From JBOGCH01 sp051656645 (GTDB taxonomy: Bacteria; Bacteroidota; Bacteroidia; Bacteroidales; Marinifilaceae), in contig JBOGCH010000022.1 in the NCBI GenBank assembly GCA_051656645.1, forward strand, positions 1 through 64,000: a stretch of 64,000 nt of DNA, written 5' to 3'. The notes under the pieces are model-generated. The model was not told the origin of the DNA. It did no database searches and saw nothing but the letters and a program-made list of their open reading frames with translations. Positions 61,344-64,000 of the stretch are shown here, piece by piece. The position numbers and the translations under genes were made by a program. How positions within the stretch are numbered: the first letter of the stretch is position 1; each line of letters begins with the position of its first letter.

Positions 61344-62360
61344 TTATTGCCTGATGGTACGTGTCAATCCGGTTGGTTCAACTACTAGGTAGTTATTATT
61401 ATACATTACAAGGGCAGGAAGTTGCCGAGTGGTAATTGTAGATAGGGAATTAACCGATGTTACCATCTCTGTTTGTTGTGAGCCTTCTGTAAAACCTACC
61501 ATGATGGAGTTGGCGCCTATTTTATTAATTTTCCGCTTTACGGAGTGTTGTGTATAATCTAGATCGCCTTCTTTTTCGTTATTTAGAATTGAGAGTAGAT
61601 TGTATATTCCATCATTCATGTCCTGATAGCGCTTATTTTTCACTTTTGATTCTTGCGGTTTATTGCCGGACATATAAAGTGTTTCGCCTATAAGCTCAAC
61701 TGTATTATGTGTTTTAAGCCACTGGGCAAGGAATGAGTTATTACTCCAAAAAAACGAATAAGGAACAGACAGGTTATATGATAAGTCGGTATATTTTGGC
61801 GCAATATTGCGCAGTTTACCGTTTAATAGTTTTTCCTCATTCTCGCCAAGTATATAGTGAACCTTTCCGCCACAATTTTGCGATTGCTGCTCTAAGCTAT
61901 AAATTAACCATAATAGAGCCATATTATCATTCCCTGTGCCTACGGCATTACCTAGTAGTACAAGATGATTATTTCCCCATTTCCAGTTAAAAGCGGAGTC
62001 TATTACGTGTATGCGTCTTAGCAAATCGACAAATTCATTGAAATGGCCATCCATATGGGAAACGGCAACCAAGCTATCTGGTTGCGGATATACCATTTCG
62101 GGGATTTCCATTGGGGAGGGTTCTATTTTAAACTTGTATAAGCCAGAGTGAGTTGAAACGGTTAGTTGGCTATTCCCTGAGGGGAGTATACTGTCATATA
62201 TCTCACCATAATCGCCAACGCCAACTATGCGATAGTTTTTACCGGTTGTTTCTAAAAGATAAGGGCCGTCATATCCCATCCTTAACGGTTGTCCTGCGCT
62301 TAAAAAGAAAAGTAACAGAAAGAGTGTGGGAATAAAAAGTGTGCTATATTTCAATTTCAT
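61344..62360 (-). CDS. Metallophosphatase-fold pseudoenzyme (secreted)
   Basis: This 338-residue protein has a signal peptide (LFIPTLFLLLFFLSAGQ). It keeps the fold pattern of calcineurin-like phosphatases but not the metal ligands: the first motif reads SHMDGHF (101-107) instead of SDIHG, the GDxxDRG motif reads GNAVGTG (137-143), GNHE reads GENE (172-175), and a later H motif is replaced by MSGNKPQE. The surrounding hydrophobic strands and 'WLIYSLEQQSQNCGGKVHYILG' are conserved. It is unlikely to be a metal-dependent phosphatase. The ORF is intact, so a binding role is likely. Confidence 0.75.
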   Translation of the reverse strand: MKLKYSTLFIPTLFLLLFFLSAGQPLRMGYDGPYLLETTGKNYRIVGVGDYGEIYDSILPSGNSQLTVSTHSGLYKFKIEPSPMEIPEMVYPQPDSLVAVSHMDGHFNEFVDLLRRIHVIDSAFNWKWGNNHLVLLGNAVGTGNDNMALLWLIYSLEQQSQNCGGKVHYILGENEEKLLNGKLRNIAPKYTDLSYNLSVPYSFFWSNNSFLAQWLKTHNTVELIGETLYMSGNKPQESKVKNKRYQDMNDGIYNLLSILNNEKEGDLDYTQHSVKRKINKIGANSIMVGFTEGSQQTEMVTSVNSLSTITTRQLPALVMYNNNYLVVEPTGLTRTIRQ

Positions 62361-62417
62361 CTCAATGTAATTTAAGTAGTATGCTAGATACGTTAAGAGA
62401 TGAATATTGTTTAAAAA

Positions 62418-62452
62418 AATGGCTTTGCAGTTGTTCGCTGCAAAGCCATTTT
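62418..62452 (-). terminator. Terminator after asnA
   Basis: AAATGGCTTTGCAG pairs perfectly with CTGCAAAGCCATTT over a 7-nt loop. T residues follow on the minus strand. Confidence 0.95.
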
Positions 62453-62465
62453 GTGTTATAAATAT

Positions 62466-63503
62466 TTAGAAAATAAAGATTCCTGCTTCTTTACATTTGG
62501 TTAGCATCTCTTCAGGCCAGATTCCGGACTGAACTTCGCCAACATGACATTTTTGCAAAAGTAGCATACATAAGCGGGATTGACCGATACCTCCCCCTAT
62601 GGTTTGAGGTAGATCGCCGTTTAATAGCAACTTGTGGAATAATAGCTCTTTTCTGTCTTCGGCATTACGGATTGTCAACTGTCTGTCCATTGCTTCTTTA
62701 TCAACACGTATACCCATAGAGGATAACTCGAATGCAATTTCTAGAATTGGATGCCAAATAAGAAGATCTCCATTTAACCCGTTTAACTCGTCAGTAACTG
62801 GTGTACTCCAATCGTCATAATCGGGCGAACGATCGTCATGTATAGTGCCATCACCTAATTCTCCACCAATACCTTGAATAAATACAGCTCCATAGGCTTT
62901 AGTTATTTGGTTTTCTCGCATTTTAGGAGACAAGTCCGGATACATTCTTCGTAGCTCCTCTGCATGTATAAAATGGATTGTATCGGGCAAAAATGGTTGT
63001 AAAACGGGATAAGCTTCACTAACAATAAATTCGGTACGCTTCAATGCAGCATAAATTTGCTCTACGGTGTCTTGTAAATAATCTGTGCTACGGTCCGAAG
63101 CGTGCATAACTTTTTCCCAGTCCCATTGGTCCACATATAATGAGTGTAGGTTATCTACAACCTCATCCGGACGTAATGCATTCATATCCGTATAAATTCC
63201 CATTCCCGGTAAAATATGGTGACGCCACAGCGCATAACGTTTCCATTTTGCTAATGATTGTACAACCTCAGCCTTTTGTCCGTCTAAAGCCTTAGTTGCA
63301 AAAGAAACGGGTGCCTCTGTTCCATTTAAGTTATCATTTAATCCTGTACCCGATGCAACAACAAGAGGGGCAGTGATTCGGCGTAGTTTTAATTCTGAGG
63401 CTAACGCAGTTTGAAACGATTCTTTGATTAATTGAATGGCGCGCTCTGTTTCCCACACGTCCAATTTTGATTTGTAATCTTTTGGAATGAAAAGTGTTTC
63501 CAT
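62466..63503 (-). CDS. asnA: Aspartate-ammonia ligase
   Basis: This 345-residue class II synthetase-like enzyme makes asparagine from aspartate, ammonia and ATP via an aminoacyl-adenylate-like intermediate. The core pattern is intact: AVQLIKESFQTALASELKLRRITAPLVVASGTGLNDNLNGTEAPVSF, RYALWRHHILPGMGIYTDMNALRPDE, VQGIGGELGDGTIHDDRSPDYDDWSTP and the terminal QTIGGGIGQSRLCMLLLQKCHVGEVQSGIWP. It stands alone and is preceded by an Asn-rich leader peptide, terminator and antiterminator that fit control by Asn-tRNA charging. Confidence 0.97.
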   Translation of the reverse strand: METLFIPKDYKSKLDVWETERAIQLIKESFQTALASELKLRRITAPLVVASGTGLNDNLNGTEAPVSFATKALDGQKAEVVQSLAKWKRYALWRHHILPGMGIYTDMNALRPDEVVDNLHSLYVDQWDWEKVMHASDRSTDYLQDTVEQIYAALKRTEFIVSEAYPVLQPFLPDTIHFIHAEELRRMYPDLSPKMRENQITKAYGAVFIQGIGGELGDGTIHDDRSPDYDDWSTPVTDELNGLNGDLLIWHPILEIAFELSSMGIRVDKEAMDRQLTIRNAEDRKELLFHKLLLNGDLPQTIGGGIGQSRLCMLLLQKCHVGEVQSGIWPEEMLTKCKEAGIFIF

Positions 63504-63527
63504 GGTTTAAATTGATTGTTAGTGAAT

Positions 63528-63677
63528 AAAAAAAGCCTCTCCGAAACTCGGAAAGGCTTTGTATTTTTTATAACTCTGTAATTTTATAACTTAAGAATTA
63601 AGTACACAACCTCTCCACTGCATCTGATTATTGATGCAATTATTAGAAAGATTATTATTATTACGTAGTGTTCTCAT
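63528..63677 (-). promoter_or_regulatory. asnA transcription attenuator
   Basis: On the minus strand: leader peptide, then hairpin AAGCCTTTCCGA/TCGGAGAGGCTT (63559-63533, one G-U) followed by seven T residues, an intrinsic terminator ending 25 bases before the asnA ATG. GGAGAGG inside the leader coding region (63616-63610) can pair with CCTTTCC of the terminator's 5' arm (63556-63550), making an antiterminator. TGCATC/GATGCA forms a small hairpin upstream. This is the classical 1:2, 2:3, 3:4 layout. Confidence 0.85.
63591..63677 (-). CDS. asnA leader peptide (28 residues, nine Asn)
   Basis: A short frame begins MRTLRNNNNLSNNCINN and ends at a TAA after QMQWRGCVLNS. Asn codons occur as a run of four AAT, then AAT AAT, AAT AAT and one more. 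The peptide lies just after a perfect promoter and before the terminator. When Asn-tRNA is low a ribosome stalled on the Asn codons would leave the GGAGAGG segment free to block the terminator; with ample Asn it reads to the stop and covers it. There is no other role for such a peptide that I can see. Confidence 0.85.
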   Translation of the reverse strand: MRTLRNNNNLSNNCINNQMQWRGCVLNS

Positions 63678-63699
63678 TTTGTATCTAATCGTATATACA

Positions 63700-63730
63700 C
63701 AAAAATAGAGAATTAATTTGAATAAACAAA
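63700..63730 (-). promoter_or_regulatory. asnA promoter
   Basis: TTTG (63730-63727), exactly 19 nt, then TATTTTTG (63707-63700): a full match to TTTG-N19-TAnnTTTG. Transcription would start about 15 bases before the leader ATG. Confidence 0.85.
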
Positions 63731-63766
63731 TTAATCCTCTATTATTTATCTCTTTATCTTATAGAG

Positions 63767-63976
63767 TTATCTTTTTTCCCATTCAGCAGGCATCACAAGC
63801 CACAATATTAAATATGCCAATACACCCGAAAAGGCTGTAAAAAGGGTTATTAATACATAAGCAACTCTCACTAAGGTTGGATCCCATTGAAAGTAGTGGG
63901 CAATACCGCCACAAACTCCGGCAACCATACGGTCGGACGTACTTCTATAAAGTCTTCTATTGTACATTCTATTCAA
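63767..63976 (-). CDS. PspC domain protein
   Basis: This 69-residue protein is a single PspC domain: RLYRSTSDRMVAGVCGGIAHYFQWDPTLVRVAYVLITLFTAFSGVLAYLILWLVMPAE. The 'R..D.MVAGVCGGIA.YF..DPTLVRV' pattern and a single C-terminal membrane segment are diagnostic. PspC proteins take part in envelope stress responses; Bacteroidota members are often stand-alone. The start may be the second Met three codons downstream. Confidence 0.93.
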   Translation of the reverse strand: MNRMYNRRLYRSTSDRMVAGVCGGIAHYFQWDPTLVRVAYVLITLFTAFSGVLAYLILWLVMPAEWEKR

Positions 63977-64000
63977 AAATTAGATTATTTCATAGTTGGC

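Overview
The window is from a Bacteroidota chromosome, most likely order Bacteroidales. The evidence is low G+C, several promoters of the TTTG-N19/21-TAnnTTTG type with almost no Shine-Dalgarno signals, and family-restricted genes such as DUF4494, BACON-LRR, DUF4837, DUF3108, a GH84 very like the Bacteroides O-GlcNAcase, and NamZ. I cannot assign a genus.

Layout: positions 1 to about 26,780 are a Mu-like transposable siphophage prophage whose other end lies outside the window. Read from its transposase-side end (near 26.78 kb) leftward it has the Mu order: end sites, repressor and divergent operator, small HTH protein, MuA DDE transposase, MuB ATPase, a P-loop protein, gp16, a DUF3164 protein, many small early genes, then structural genes. 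The late genes form two divergent blocks that start near 10.15-10.35 kb. The rightward block holds terminase, gp36, portal, a head protein with a toxin-like C-terminus, gpG and a tail terminator-like protein. The leftward block holds protease-scaffold, capsid, lysis genes, tail tube, frameshifted chaperones, tape measure and tail tip.

Positions 26.78-64 kb are host chromosome: a BACON-LRR lipoprotein gene that the phage end appears to cut, a TPR/LuxR regulator, iorAB, pth-L25, GH84, a ferredoxin, a cytochrome c peroxidase, yqaA, glmM, gcvH, a secreted metallopeptidase, a histidine kinase, a thioredoxin lipid/envelope cluster (AsmA, NamZ, DUF4837, DUF3108, Ig-like, ComF), a TusA-DsrE fusion with a thioredoxin, a GH2 glycosidase, a CbpA/CbpM pair, a metallophosphatase pseudoenzyme, asnA and a PspC protein.

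The most notable observations are: (1) an Asn-codon-rich leader peptide plus terminator/antiterminator in front of asnA, which fits classical ribosome-mediated attenuation in a Bacteroidota; (2) two long intergenic inverted repeats made of tandem 11-bp units sharing an AGGTTTC core and differing in a 4-nt part; (3) a -1 frameshift site joining the two tail-assembly chaperone frames; (4) a tRNA-like element with its own -7 box inside the phage head operon; (5) phage end sites placed like Mu L1/L2 that supply the stop codon of the interrupted host gene; (6) a calcineurin-fold protein that has lost all its metal ligands.
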